A stretch of DNA of 64,000 nt, from positions 310,001 through 374,000 of the forward strand of contig NZ_JMSQ01000006.1 of NCBI RefSeq assembly GCF_000696575.1, written 5' to 3'. The notes beneath the pieces were generated by a model. It saw only the letters and a list, made by a program, of their open reading frames with translations. It did no database searches and had not been told where the DNA came from. Below, in pieces: positions 27,613-36,561 of this stretch (position 1 is the stretch's first letter; every line of letters begins with the position of its first letter). This stretch comes from Siccibacter colletis. GTDB taxonomy: Bacteria > Pseudomonadota > Gammaproteobacteria > Enterobacterales > Enterobacteriaceae. Both the position numbers and the translations under genes were made by a program.

Positions 27613-29646
27613 TTATTTCACCTGCTGACCCGGCTGGGCGCCGCTGTCCGGGCTTAACAGGAAGATATCTTTCCCGCCAGGGCCGGCCGCCATCACCATG
27701 CCTTCGGACATGCCGAAGCGCATTTTGCGCGGCGCAAGGTTCGCGACCATCACCGTCAGGCGGCCGATCAGCGCCTGCGGCTCCGGATAGGCGGAGCGGA
27801 TGCCGGAGAAGACGTTACGCTTCTCGCCGCCGAGATCCAGCGTCAGGCGCAGCAGCTTGTCGGAGCCGTCAACAAATTCCGCGTTCTCAATCAGCGCCAC
27901 GCGCAGATCGATTTTCGCGAAGTCGTCAAAGGTGATGGTCTCCTGAATCGGATCGTCTGCCAGCGGGCCGCTAACCGGAGCCGCTGCGGCTTTCACTTCT
28001 TCTTTTGACGCTTCCACCAGCGCTTCCACCTGTTTCATCTCAAGACGGTTATACAGGGCTTTAAAGCTGTTGACCGTATGGTCGAGCAGCGGGGCGTTGA
28101 TGCTGTCCCAGCTCAGCTCGGTGTTCAGGAACGCCTCTGCGCGCTCGCTCAGGGACGGCAGCACCGGCTTGAGCCAGGTCATCAGCACGCGGAACATATT
28201 CAGGCCCATGGTGCAGATGGCCTGCAGCTCGGCATCGCGGCCTTCCTGTTTTGCCACCACCCACGGAGCCTGCTCGTCCACGTAGCGGTTAGCGAGATCC
28301 GCCAGCGCCATGATTTCGCGCACCGCTTTACCGAACTCGCGGCTCTCCCACGCATCGCCAATAGTGGCCGCCGCGTCGGTGAAGGTTTTATACAGTGCCG
28401 GGTCTGCCAGTTCAGCGGCCAGCTTGCCGTCGAAGCGTTTGGCGATAAAGCCGGCGTTACGCGAGGCGAGGTTCACCACTTTATTCACGATATCGGCATT
28501 CACGCGCTGCACGAAATCTTCCAGATTCAGGTCGATGTCGTCGATGCGCGACGAGAGTTTTGCGGCGTAGTAGTAGCGCAGACTGTCAGCGTCGAAGTGG
28601 TTCAGCCAGGTGCTGGCTTTGATGAAGGTGCCGCGGGATTTTGACATCTTCGCGCCGTTCACCGTCACGTAGCCGTGGACAAACAGGTTGGTCGGCTTGC
28701 GGAAACCGCTGCCTTCCAGCATCGCCGGCCAGAACAGGCTGTGGAAATAGACGATGTCTTTCCCGATAAAGTGATACAGCTCGGCGCTGGAGTCTTTTTT
28801 CCAGTACTCGTCAAAGCTGGTGGTATCGCCGCGCTTGTCGCACAGGTTACGGAAGGAACCCATGTAGCCGATAGGCGCGTCCAGCCAGACGTAGAAATAT
28901 TTGCCCGGCGCGTCAGGGATTTCAAAGCCGAAGTAGGGCGCATCACGGGAAATATCCCACTGTTGCAGGCCGGATTCGAACCACTCCTGCATCTTGTTCG
29001 CCACCTGCTCCTGCAGCGCACCGCTGCGGGTCCATGCCTGCAGCATGGCGCTGAAGGAGGGCAGGTCAAAGAAGAAGTGTTCGGAGTCGCGCATCACTGG
29101 CGTCGCGCCGGACACCACGGATTTCGGCTCAATCAGCTCGGTCGGGCTGTAGGTCGCGCCGCACACTTCGCAGTTATCGCCGTACTGGTCCGGAGATTTA
29201 CATTTCGGGCAGGTGCCTTTGACGAAACGGTCCGGCAGGAACATCCCTTTTTCCGGATCGTAGAGCTGAGAGATGGTGCGGTTCTTAATGAAGCCGTTCT
29301 CTTTCAGACGCGTGTAGATCAGTTCGGACAGCTCGCGGTTCTCGTCGCTGTGGGTCGAGTGATAGTTGTCGTAGCTGATGTTGAAGCCTGCGAAATCGGT
29401 CTGATGCTCCTGACTCATTTCACCAATCATCTGCTCCGGAGTGATGCCAAGCTGCTGGGCTTTCAGCATGATCGGCGTGCCGTGGGCGTCATCCGCACAG
29501 ATGAAATTGACCTCGTGGCCGCGCATTCGCTGGTAACGGACCCAGACATCAGCCTGGATGTGCTCCAGCATGTGGCCTAAGTGAATGGAGCCGTTGGCGT
29601 ACGGCAGCGCGCACGTTACCAGAATCTTTTTCGCGACTTGAGTCAT
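27613..29646 (-). CDS. metG: MetG, methionyl-tRNA synthetase
   Basis: Essential class I aminoacyl-tRNA synthetase that charges tRNA-Met. 677 residues, as in E. coli. The Rossmann HIGH motif is H22-LGH, the zinc knuckle has four cysteines in [18 protein letters not shown], and KMSKS lies near residue 332. The anticodon-binding helical domain and the C-terminal EMAP/Trbp111-type tRNA-binding and dimerisation domain (from about 575, [25 protein letters not shown]) are complete. ATG 29646. Confidence 0.98.
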   Translation of the reverse strand: MTQVAKKILVTCALPYANGSIHLGHMLEHIQADVWVRYQRMRGHEVNFICADDAHGTPIMLKAQQLGITPEQMIGEMSQEHQTDFAGFNISYDNYHSTHSDENRELSELIYTRLKENGFIKNRTISQLYDPEKGMFLPDRFVKGTCPKCKSPDQYGDNCEVCGATYSPTELIEPKSVVSGATPVMRDSEHFFFDLPSFSAMLQAWTRSGALQEQVANKMQEWFESGLQQWDISRDAPYFGFEIPDAPGKYFYVWLDAPIGYMGSFRNLCDKRGDTTSFDEYWKKDSSAELYHFIGKDIVYFHSLFWPAMLEGSGFRKPTNLFVHGYVTVNGAKMSKSRGTFIKASTWLNHFDADSLRYYYAAKLSSRIDDIDLNLEDFVQRVNADIVNKVVNLASRNAGFIAKRFDGKLAAELADPALYKTFTDAAATIGDAWESREFGKAVREIMALADLANRYVDEQAPWVVAKQEGRDAELQAICTMGLNMFRVLMTWLKPVLPSLSERAEAFLNTELSWDSINAPLLDHTVNSFKALYNRLEMKQVEALVEASKEEVKAAAAPVSGPLADDPIQETITFDDFAKIDLRVALIENAEFVDGSDKLLRLTLDLGGEKRNVFSGIRSAYPEPQALIGRLTVMVANLAPRKMRFGMSEGMVMAAGPGGKDIFLLSPDSGAQPGQQVK

Positions 29647-29971
29647 AGTGAGTATTACGTCTTCTGTGGCAAATGGGGGAGTAATACTACCCGAATCAAC
29701 CCGCGTTGAGTACCGCGAGGCGGTAAAACGGCGGAAAAAATCGATAGCAGGTAAGGCACTGTTGTTAAGGGCGCGATATCCCGCCTGAGCGCTTCAGTTT
29801 CAGTTTCCATAACTCAGATTCCGCGCTGCTTAAAATTCCTGGTTGTCGCCATTAATGGCACCTGAACCTGTATTTCCCTGAGTTAATCGTTATTGTGCAT
29901 AGTCTTTAACCAGTCACAATCTGCCTGAAACAGCGATAAAAAATCGCTGCAGCTGGCAGCAAAGGATTGCA
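29647..29971. other. Intergenic, metG promoter region; nothing else recognised
   Basis: About 325 bases between the metG start and the lipoprotein gene. It must hold the metG promoter (minus strand). The right half is AT-rich compared with its neighbours. I found no RNA gene, repeat or convincing reading frame. Confidence 0.5.
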
Positions 29972-30301
29972 ATGAAGTCTGCTTATTTAATGTCGATTAT
30001 GTTCTTGTGCGGGTGTACTGGCGACAAGGCAACCTTTGATCATGCAGGTGACGTGACAGTCATTAACGGCGAGTTGTGTGCAGGTACCAAAGACGCCGAG
30101 CCAGGTGATGTTTTTACTCAGTACGCTATTTACCCGGTTCATGAAACCAATCCCCGGCGGCATTATGTCACTTTGCCTGCCTGGAAGCAGTGCCTGCCGA
30201 ACGGTACTTATCATTCAGGTGAAACCTGGGCCGCGGAGTACATTCTGATGAAACCCGGCGGGGCGTTGCGCAGGTATCTGGTTGAATTTATTGTCCCCTG
30301 A
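29972..30301 (+). CDS. Putative periplasmic lipoprotein, 109 residues
   Basis: Short signal peptide with a lipobox L12-C-G-C15, so lipidation at C15 is predicted; the next residues (TGDK) give no clear inner-membrane retention signal. The mature part has three further cysteines/aromatic beta-like stretches: VTVINGELCAG, YVTLPAWKQCLPNG and AAEYILMKPGGALRRYLVEFIV. The pattern (lipobox, GELC, CLPNG.Y) resembles the small lipoproteins that NCBI labels putative T6SS immunity lipoproteins, but no T6SS gene is near. AAAGGA precedes the ATG. Codon use is less GC-rich than its neighbours, which suggests acquisition. Not at this site in E. coli. Confidence 0.7.
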   Translation: MKSAYLMSIMFLCGCTGDKATFDHAGDVTVINGELCAGTKDAEPGDVFTQYAIYPVHETNPRRHYVTLPAWKQCLPNGTYHSGETWAAEYILMKPGGALRRYLVEFIVP

Positions 30302-30450
30302 CGACCTGCATCTATCTGCCAGCCCGGTACACCGCATTTAAAGCACACCAGGCCAAAGCAAGCCGGGCGTTTAGTGTCGTCTTACTCCCCCGGACTCTGT
30401 TATGATTCTCAGACTCAATTTTTTAACATCAGAACAACAAAGGAGTCGGG

Positions 30451-31560
30451 ATGAGTTCGCAATCCCAGGCCAAATCCCCGGAAGCCCTGCGCGCCATGGT
30501 TGCCGGTACACTGGCAAATTTTCAGCACCCAACGCTTAAGCACAATCTCACCGCGCTGAAAGCGCTGCACCACGTCGCCTGGCTGGACGACACCATTCAT
30601 ATTGAACTGGTGATGCCGTTTGCCTGGCGCACCGCGTTTGACGAGCTGAAAGAGCAGTGCAGCGCCGATCTGCTGCGCATCACCGGCGCGAGCGCGATTG
30701 ACTGGAAGCTGTCGCACAGCATCGCCACCCTGAAGCGCGTGAAAAATCAGACCGGCGTCAACGGCGTGAAAAACATCATCGCGGTCAGCTCCGGTAAAGG
30801 CGGCGTGGGTAAATCCTCCACCGCGGTAAACCTCGCGCTGGCGCTGGCAGCAGAAGGGGCCAAAGTGGGCATCCTTGATGCCGATATCTATGGCCCGTCG
30901 ATTCCGACCATGCTCGGCACCGAAAACCAGCGCCCGACCTCCCCGGACGGTACGCGTATGGCGCCGATCAACGTCCACGGCCTGGCAACCAACTCCATTG
31001 GCTATCTGGTGACCGACGATAACGCTATGGTGTGGCGCGGCCCGATGGCCAGCAAAGCGCTGCTGCAGCTGCTGCAGGAAACCATGTGGCCGGATCTGGA
31101 CTATCTGGTACTCGATATGCCGCCGGGCACCGGTGACATCCAGCTGACGCTGGCGCAGAACATCCCGGTAACCGGTGCGGTTGTGGTCACGACCCCGCAG
31201 GACATCGCCCTGATTGACGCCCGTAAAGGCATGGTGATGTTTGAGAAGGTAGAAGTGCCGGTGCTGGGCGTGGTGGAGAACATGAGCATGCATATCTGCA
31301 GCAACTGTGGTCACCACGAGCCGATCTTCGGCACCGGCGGGGCAGAGAAGCTGGCGCAGCAGTACCACACCGCACTGCTCGGTCAGCTGCCGCTGCACAT
31401 CCAGCTGCGTGAAGATCTCGATGCCGGCACGCCGACCGTGGTGCACCGTCCGGAGAGTGAATTCACCGCCATCTATCGCCAGCTGGCCGGGCGCGTAGCC
31501 GCACAGCTCTACTGGCAGGGCGAAGTGATCCCGGGCGACATCGCGTTCCGCGCGGTATAA
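30451..31560 (+). CDS. mrp: Mrp (ApbC), iron-sulfur cluster carrier ATPase
   Basis: P-loop ATPase of the Mrp/Nbp35 family that carries 4Fe-4S clusters to apo-proteins; needed for thiamine synthesis in Salmonella. 369 residues (E. coli 369). An N-terminal MIP18-like domain (1-95) is followed by the deviant Walker A SGKGGVGKSS (about 114-123), LDADIYGPSIP, LDMPPGTGD, and the cluster-binding C283-S-N-C286. AAAGGAGT lies before the ATG. The neighbour metG on the opposite strand is as in E. coli, with the extra lipoprotein gene between them. Confidence 0.97.
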   Translation: MSSQSQAKSPEALRAMVAGTLANFQHPTLKHNLTALKALHHVAWLDDTIHIELVMPFAWRTAFDELKEQCSADLLRITGASAIDWKLSHSIATLKRVKNQTGVNGVKNIIAVSSGKGGVGKSSTAVNLALALAAEGAKVGILDADIYGPSIPTMLGTENQRPTSPDGTRMAPINVHGLATNSIGYLVTDDNAMVWRGPMASKALLQLLQETMWPDLDYLVLDMPPGTGDIQLTLAQNIPVTGAVVVTTPQDIALIDARKGMVMFEKVEVPVLGVVENMSMHICSNCGHHEPIFGTGGAEKLAQQYHTALLGQLPLHIQLREDLDAGTPTVVHRPESEFTAIYRQLAGRVAAQLYWQGEVIPGDIAFRAV

Positions 31561-31581
31561 GCCTTTCCGGCTGCCCTGGCC

Positions 31582-32007
31582 TCAGGGCAGCCGATAATGC
31601 ATCAGCAGATACTCCCCCTCCGGCGACGCGCCCGTCGCTTCAATCGTCCAGCCGTGCTGCTGGTAAAATTCTATCGCACACTGGTTTTTCGCCAGGCATT
31701 TCAGCGCCCCGGTGCTGGTGAACTGCTGCTGTACGTGCTCAAGCAGGGCGCTGCCAATGCCTTTTCCCTGCCAGGCCGGATCGATAAACAGGTTATGCAG
31801 GAAGTTACCGTTCTCCACCAGTGAAGCGAAGCCGACGCGGTGTCCGTCCTCCAGCGCGACATAAATGCGCTCGTTACGCGTTGCGGCGTCAAAGTCTTCC
31901 AGCTGCCAGTCGCTGCCGTTAAGCCAGGTCCAGCTTTCGCGGCGGGCATGTAAGTAAAGGGTGCGCAGAAAAGGGCGATCGCCCTCCTGCCAGCATCGAA
32001 TTTCCAC
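31582..32007 (-). CDS. GNAT N-acetyltransferase, 141 residues
   Basis: Small cytoplasmic acetyltransferase with the GNAT fold: MEIRCWQEGDRPFLRTLY (N-terminal strand), VGFASL, NLFIDPAWQGKGIGSALLEHV (acetyl-CoA loop QGKGIG) and AIEFYQQHGWTIEATG. The substrate cannot be told from sequence. ATG 32007 with AGGAGC upstream. Converges on mrp, 21 bases from its stop. Confidence 0.88.
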   Translation of the reverse strand: MEIRCWQEGDRPFLRTLYLHARRESWTWLNGSDWQLEDFDAATRNERIYVALEDGHRVGFASLVENGNFLHNLFIDPAWQGKGIGSALLEHVQQQFTSTGALKCLAKNQCAIEFYQQHGWTIEATGASPEGEYLLMHYRLP

Positions 32008-32345
32008 AGGTGCTCCTTGTTATCGTTTTGCTAAGTGTTGACCCTGCATCGCGATGTCTCAAGTACGCCGCGCTGAACGGCCGTGTCACCGCACTGCGCA
32101 GTTTGGCTTAAGTGTGGAAAACGGGGGGCTAACGGCGGCGAATGTGTCGCTAAAATCAGCCTTAAGGCAAATTACCTGCGTAAATTCAGTGAGTTGTTGA
32201 TAACGCTGTCATCAATTGGTATATCCATGGGGGCTTGTGCCGCAAAAAATGCGCCCGCACCCGAAAAGGGGATTTTTTGCCGCACCCGCGCACTCGCATC
32301 ACCGTCGCGAAAACGGTGCATGTTATGACGCCACTGGGAGGGTAA
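32008..32345. other. Intergenic between GNAT gene and yegL
   Basis: About 338 bases between divergent starts, so it holds two promoters. A small hairpin-like CCCGAAAAGGGG followed by six T at about 32260-32279 could be a weak terminator or leader element. No gene or repeat recognised. Confidence 0.4.
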
Positions 32346-33023
32346 ATGACTGACTTTACGCAACAGCCGTTCGCGGACGCTGAATTTCTTGATAACCCGC
32401 AGGCGCGCTGCCCCTGCATCCTGCTGCTGGACGTTTCCGCCTCTATGACCGGTGCGCCCATTGAGCAGCTTAACCAGGGGCTGCTGCATCTGCAGGAAGA
32501 GATCCAGAGCGACAGCCTGGCCGCGAAACGCGTGGAGTTTGCCATCGTCACCTTTGGCCCGGTAAAAACCGAAGTGGACTTCACCAGCGCCACCCAGTTC
32601 TTCCCGCCGCATCTGGAAACCCAGGGCAATACGCCGATGGGCGAAGCCATTGAAACGGCGCTGCAGATGCTGAGCGATCGCAAAGAGCGCTACCGTACCA
32701 ACGGCGTCAGCTTCTATCGCCCGTGGGTGTTTCTCATCACCGACGGTGCGCCAACCGACAGCTGGCAGCGTGCCGCGCAGCTTATTCGCGAAGGCGAAGC
32801 CGCGAAATCCTTTATGTTCTACGCCGTGGGCGTCGAAAGTGCGGACATGTCCACCCTGTCGCAGATTGCCGTGCGCCAGCCGCTGAAGCTCAAGGGGCTG
32901 CAGTTCAGCGAGTTCTTCCAGTGGCTCTCGAACTCCCTGAGCGCCATGTCGCGCTCAAATCCGGGTGAGCAGGTGCCGCTGGAGAACCCGACCGCGCCGG
33001 ACGGCTGGGCCGTGGCCGGTTAA
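32346..33023 (+). CDS. yegL: YegL, TerY-like von Willebrand A domain protein
   Basis: 225-residue cytoplasmic protein that is almost entirely one VWA domain. The MIDAS metal site is complete: D29-x-S31-x-S33, T96 (QGNTPMGEA) and D133 (ITDGAPTD). It belongs to the TerY family, which occurs with a PP2C phosphatase and a protein kinase in a conserved triad. Exactly these two genes follow (4-base gap, then 4-base overlap), so one operon is certain in layout. In E. coli the triad yegL-pphC-yegI lies next to mdtA; here it lies between mrp and rcnB. GGGAGGG is the ribosome-binding site. Confidence 0.93.
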   Translation: MTDFTQQPFADAEFLDNPQARCPCILLLDVSASMTGAPIEQLNQGLLHLQEEIQSDSLAAKRVEFAIVTFGPVKTEVDFTSATQFFPPHLETQGNTPMGEAIETALQMLSDRKERYRTNGVSFYRPWVFLITDGAPTDSWQRAAQLIREGEAAKSFMFYAVGVESADMSTLSQIAVRQPLKLKGLQFSEFFQWLSNSLSAMSRSNPGEQVPLENPTAPDGWAVAG

Positions 33024-33027
33024 GCCG

Positions 33028-33792
33028 ATGGACTGGTGCTACGCCTCGGCCTCTGCCATCGGCAGCTCGCATATCCGCAGCGGCACGCGGCTTCAGGATG
33101 CCCGCCGCTGTTTTCTTGCGGATGCCCCCGACGGCACGCCGTGGTTTGTGGCGGTGGTGTCCGACGGTGCCGGCTCGGCAAGCTTCGGCGGCCAGGGTGC
33201 TTCGCTGGTGTGCCATACCCTGAGCCAGCTTGCCCGCGCCCATCTGTCTTGCGCGGCGCATGCGCCGGATGACGCCACGCTGCATCACTGGATTGACCAG
33301 GCGCGCAGCCGTATTCGCGAGGCGGCGCAGAGCCGGGCACTGACGCCGCGTGACTTCGCTGCCACGCTGGTGATGCTGATGGTCAGCCCGGAATGCGTCC
33401 TCGTGGCCCACGTCGGTGACGGGGCGGTGGTGTGTCGCGATAAGGCCAGCGCCGGGTGGCATGTGGTGAGTGCTCCGCAGCACGGGGAGTACGCGTCCAC
33501 CACCTGGTTCATCACCGATGAGCCGCAGGCCAGAGTGCGTTTTACCCGCTTGCCCAACGACTTCAGCGCTTTTGCGGCTTTCAGCGACGGCATCGAAAGC
33601 CTGGTGATTAACAGCGCCACCGGCTGCGCTGCGCCGGGCTTTTTCAACCCGATGGCGCGACCGCTGGATAACTCCCCGGTCATCGGCCACGACGCGGCGC
33701 TCAGCCGCAGCCTGACGCAGTTCCTCGCCAGTCCGCGTCTCAACGAGCGCACCGACGATGATAAAACCCTGGTTCTTGCGGTGGTGAAATGA
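33028..33792 (+). CDS. pphC: PphC (YegK), PP2C-like Ser/Thr protein phosphatase
   Basis: 254-residue PP2C-family phosphatase, E. coli length 253. The metal-binding aspartates lie in D46-GAGSA, D131-GAVV, D187-GIES and D243-DDKT. The ATG at 33028, four bases after yegL, gives MDWCYASAS; the upstream extension in the same frame overlaps yegL and is not supported. In E. coli PphC acts against the kinase YegI, encoded by the next gene, whose ATG overlaps the pphC stop. Confidence 0.92.
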   Translation: MDWCYASASAIGSSHIRSGTRLQDARRCFLADAPDGTPWFVAVVSDGAGSASFGGQGASLVCHTLSQLARAHLSCAAHAPDDATLHHWIDQARSRIREAAQSRALTPRDFAATLVMLMVSPECVLVAHVGDGAVVCRDKASAGWHVVSAPQHGEYASTTWFITDEPQARVRFTRLPNDFSAFAAFSDGIESLVINSATGCAAPGFFNPMARPLDNSPVIGHDAALSRSLTQFLASPRLNERTDDDKTLVLAVVK

Positions 33793-35969
33793 GTCAGGAG
33801 TCGCTGTATGCCGGCGGGCGACCGCTGACCATCGACAAGCGAATAGGCAAGGGCGGCGAAGGCGAAGTGTTTGCCGTCAGCAATCTTCCGGGCTATGCGT
33901 TCAAACGCTATCTCAATACCCTTGCCGCGGAACGCGAGCGTAAAATTCGCGCCATCGTCGCCGGGCGGCTTGCCGACAGCGTGCCGACGGTGGCGTTTCC
34001 CTGCGAGGTGGTAGAGAACCAGCGCGGGCAGTTTGTCGGTTTTCTGATGAAGCGGGTGGATAAGCACCAGGAAATCCACGAGCTGCAGACCCCTACCTCA
34101 CGCCAGAAGCATTTTCCCAAAGCCGACTACCGTTTCATCGTACGCGTTGCGCTTAACGTCGCGCGGGTGATGGCTCAACTGCATGCGCAGGGCTGCGTCG
34201 TGGGGGATATCAATCAGCGCGGTATTCTGGTTTCGCCGGAAGCTACGGTGGTGCTGATTGATGCCGACAGTTTCCAGGTGAACGCTGGCGGGCAGGCGTT
34301 CCTCTGCGCCGTCGGGGTGCCGGAGTACACGCCGCCTGAGCTGCAGGGGAAGGCCCTGAAATCCATCGTCCGCACACCGGATCACGATGCGTTCGGCCTC
34401 GCGGTGTGCCTGTTCCAGCTGCTGTGCATGGATCGTCATCCCTTTTCCGGCAGCTATACCGGTGACGGCGAGATGCCGCTGGAGAAGGCCATCGAAGAGT
34501 TTCGCTTCGCCTATTCGGCGCGGGCAACCGGCATGGAGCCGCCGCCCGGCACCGTGCGGCTGACGGACTTCTCCGGGCGCATTCATCAGCTGTTTGAGGA
34601 AGCATTTTCACCGCTGCACGTCGGAAAACGGCCTGCGGCCGCCGACTGGGTAGCGGCGATGCAGGAGTTTGAAGGCGAGCTGCGGATGTGCAGCCGCAAC
34701 AAGCTGCATCACTACGCCCGGCACGTCGCCGAGTGCCCGTGGTGCCGGATGGAGAGCCGCTACGGACGCCCGCTGTTCCTCAACAGCGACTACTCCCGGA
34801 TGCATCTGGCCGGTGGGCAGATGGATGCGCGTCACGGGCTGGTTCTGGATCTGAACGCCCTGATGGCGGCGGTCAACGGTGTTCACCTGCCTGCCGCCAT
34901 TACCGTGCCGCTGCCGCCGGTGAGTGCGCCGCCCGCGCCGCAGAAAGCGGCCCGCACGCTGCACCTGAAACGGCGTTTGCTGCCGATCGCACGCGGCATC
35001 GGTGTGGCGCTGGTGCCGCTCGCGGCGCTGGGTGGCTATTTCGGCCTGCCGTGGGGGTATGCCCTGATGCTTGCCGCGCTGGGGCTGGTGCCGCTGGGGG
35101 TGAAGTTCAGCCCGGCGGGCTATCTGGCGCGTCACCAGCAGCTGTGCGGCGAGATCGTCGCGCGCTTCACCACTCTGCAACAGGCGGCTCCCCCGGCGCG
35201 GGCGATCCGGGTTAAGGCTGATATTTACGAGGCGGTGGAGCAGTTCCGCCAGCTCTCATCCGCCTTCAGCCAGCAGCCGACGGTATGGGACGGCGAGCGC
35301 CGGGCGAAGCAGCTTGACGAGCACCTGGTGCGCCATCAGATCCGTCGCGCCGGGCTGTCGCGTATCACCACCACCGACTGCGCCACCCTGGCCTCGTGGG
35401 GCTTCACCACGGCGCTGGATGTGAAGCAGCAGAACGTGCGCGTGGTACCGGGCATCGGCCCGATTAAAAGCGCGAATCTTCATACCTGGCTGCATGAGCT
35501 GGAGCGCAGCTTCAGTTACCGCAGCGCCTGGACGACGGTGGACCATCATCAGGTACGCACCCGCCAGAGCGAGATCCTGATCAAGCAGCAGGGTATGGAG
35601 GAACGTATCAAGAAAAGCCTCAGCGCTTTTCAGGGCCTGGCGCTGGAGATCGATCGCTGGAAAAGGTCGGTGGACAGCGAGCTGACGGCGCTGTTCGCGC
35701 AGCTGGCGCAGAACGAGGCGGATATCCGCAGCCTGGCGCTGCCGGTGCCGCCGCGTCCGCCGCTGAATGCCATTCCCGCGCCGACGCTGGCCTCCTTCCA
35801 GCCTCCTGCCACTGGCAGCGGGCAGGTCACCCGTGCGACGGCGCAGGTCGTCTGTCCACGCTGTCAGGGACCGATGGTGCGACGCCTGGCGCGGCGCGGG
35901 CCGGGAAATGGTCGGGCATTCTGGGGATGTGGCCGCTATCCGGCCTGCAATGGCACACGCCCCATCTGA
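33789..35969 (+). CDS. yegI: YegI, Ser/Thr protein kinase with HhH and zinc-ribbon C-terminus
   Basis: 726-residue protein, longer than E. coli YegI (648). Domains: Hanks-type kinase (about 10-295) with Gly-loop GKGGEGEV (20-27), lysine K39 (AFKRY), catalytic-loop V-G-D140-I-N-Q-R-G145 and metal loop I-D-A-D160-S-F; a CPWC element (316-319); two hydrophobic spans (about 398-440); a coiled region; a helix-hairpin-helix (VVPGIGPIKSANLHTWL, about 547-563); and a topoisomerase-type zinc ribbon (CPRC..CGRYPAC, about 688-722). The residue that normally is Asn, five after the catalytic Asp, is Gly here. The ATG overlaps the pphC stop (ATGA). Partner of PphC and YegL in the triad. Confidence 0.92.
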   Translation: MSQESLYAGGRPLTIDKRIGKGGEGEVFAVSNLPGYAFKRYLNTLAAERERKIRAIVAGRLADSVPTVAFPCEVVENQRGQFVGFLMKRVDKHQEIHELQTPTSRQKHFPKADYRFIVRVALNVARVMAQLHAQGCVVGDINQRGILVSPEATVVLIDADSFQVNAGGQAFLCAVGVPEYTPPELQGKALKSIVRTPDHDAFGLAVCLFQLLCMDRHPFSGSYTGDGEMPLEKAIEEFRFAYSARATGMEPPPGTVRLTDFSGRIHQLFEEAFSPLHVGKRPAAADWVAAMQEFEGELRMCSRNKLHHYARHVAECPWCRMESRYGRPLFLNSDYSRMHLAGGQMDARHGLVLDLNALMAAVNGVHLPAAITVPLPPVSAPPAPQKAARTLHLKRRLLPIARGIGVALVPLAALGGYFGLPWGYALMLAALGLVPLGVKFSPAGYLARHQQLCGEIVARFTTLQQAAPPARAIRVKADIYEAVEQFRQLSSAFSQQPTVWDGERRAKQLDEHLVRHQIRRAGLSRITTTDCATLASWGFTTALDVKQQNVRVVPGIGPIKSANLHTWLHELERSFSYRSAWTTVDHHQVRTRQSEILIKQQGMEERIKKSLSAFQGLALEIDRWKRSVDSELTALFAQLAQNEADIRSLALPVPPRPPLNAIPAPTLASFQPPATGSGQVTRATAQVVCPRCQGPMVRRLARRGPGNGRAFWGCGRYPACNGTRPI

Positions 35970-35988
35970 GGCGTGTGCGGGAGAGGTA

Positions 35989-36318
35989 TTAGCGGTGGTA
36001 GAAGATATCGCCGTTATAGGCCTTGAGGATTTTGCCTTCCGCGTCGGTAATCTGCACATAGTTGCCGCCCATATAGGTCCAGCGGCTGCCGGCTTCCGGC
36101 GCGGGCAGATTGCGCAGCTGCCATTTGGTGATGTTGTATTCGTCAGTCAGATACATAGCCGGAACGCGGTCACCAATTTTAAACTGGGTAAAATCGGCAA
36201 CAAACTCTTTAATCTCGTAAGAATCAATACCCGTCGGCGCTGCGCCCTGCGGTGCAGCAAACGTTGACGACGCCACGGTCAACAGCGCGCCCATCAACAG
36301 CATTTTCGTTTTAGCCAT
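35989..36318 (-). CDS. rcnB: RcnB, periplasmic nickel/cobalt homeostasis protein
   Basis: 109-residue protein with signal peptide (..ASSTFA|APQG) and the RcnB family core FADFTQFKIGDRVPAMYLTDEYNI, WQLRNLPAPEAGSRWTYMGGNYVQI and KAYNGDIFYHR, nearly identical to E. coli RcnB (YohN). In E. coli RcnB tunes Ni/Co efflux by RcnA and is encoded with rcnA and the repressor rcnR. Neither rcnA nor rcnR is next to it here, so it is an isolated copy at this locus. It converges on yegI. Confidence 0.94.
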   Translation of the reverse strand: MAKTKMLLMGALLTVASSTFAAPQGAAPTGIDSYEIKEFVADFTQFKIGDRVPAMYLTDEYNITKWQLRNLPAPEAGSRWTYMGGNYVQITDAEGKILKAYNGDIFYHR

Positions 36319-36561
36319 GATATCTCCACGGTATGTTGGCTGTTTATTATTGTTAAACCCTTGCTAAGCGTTGCATCATCCCCGCTCCGCGTAAAGTCAG
36401 ACAAGCACTGAATTGTGAGTAAATCATCGGGTTTGTAACAGAAATCAGTAATCAGCAGAGATGAATGAGGCACCGGAAGTGACTATGATGCGCACACGCA
36501 ATTGCCGGGATACGAACATGAAGAACAACAGACGCTTCGCATATAGTGCAGAGGGCAGAGA

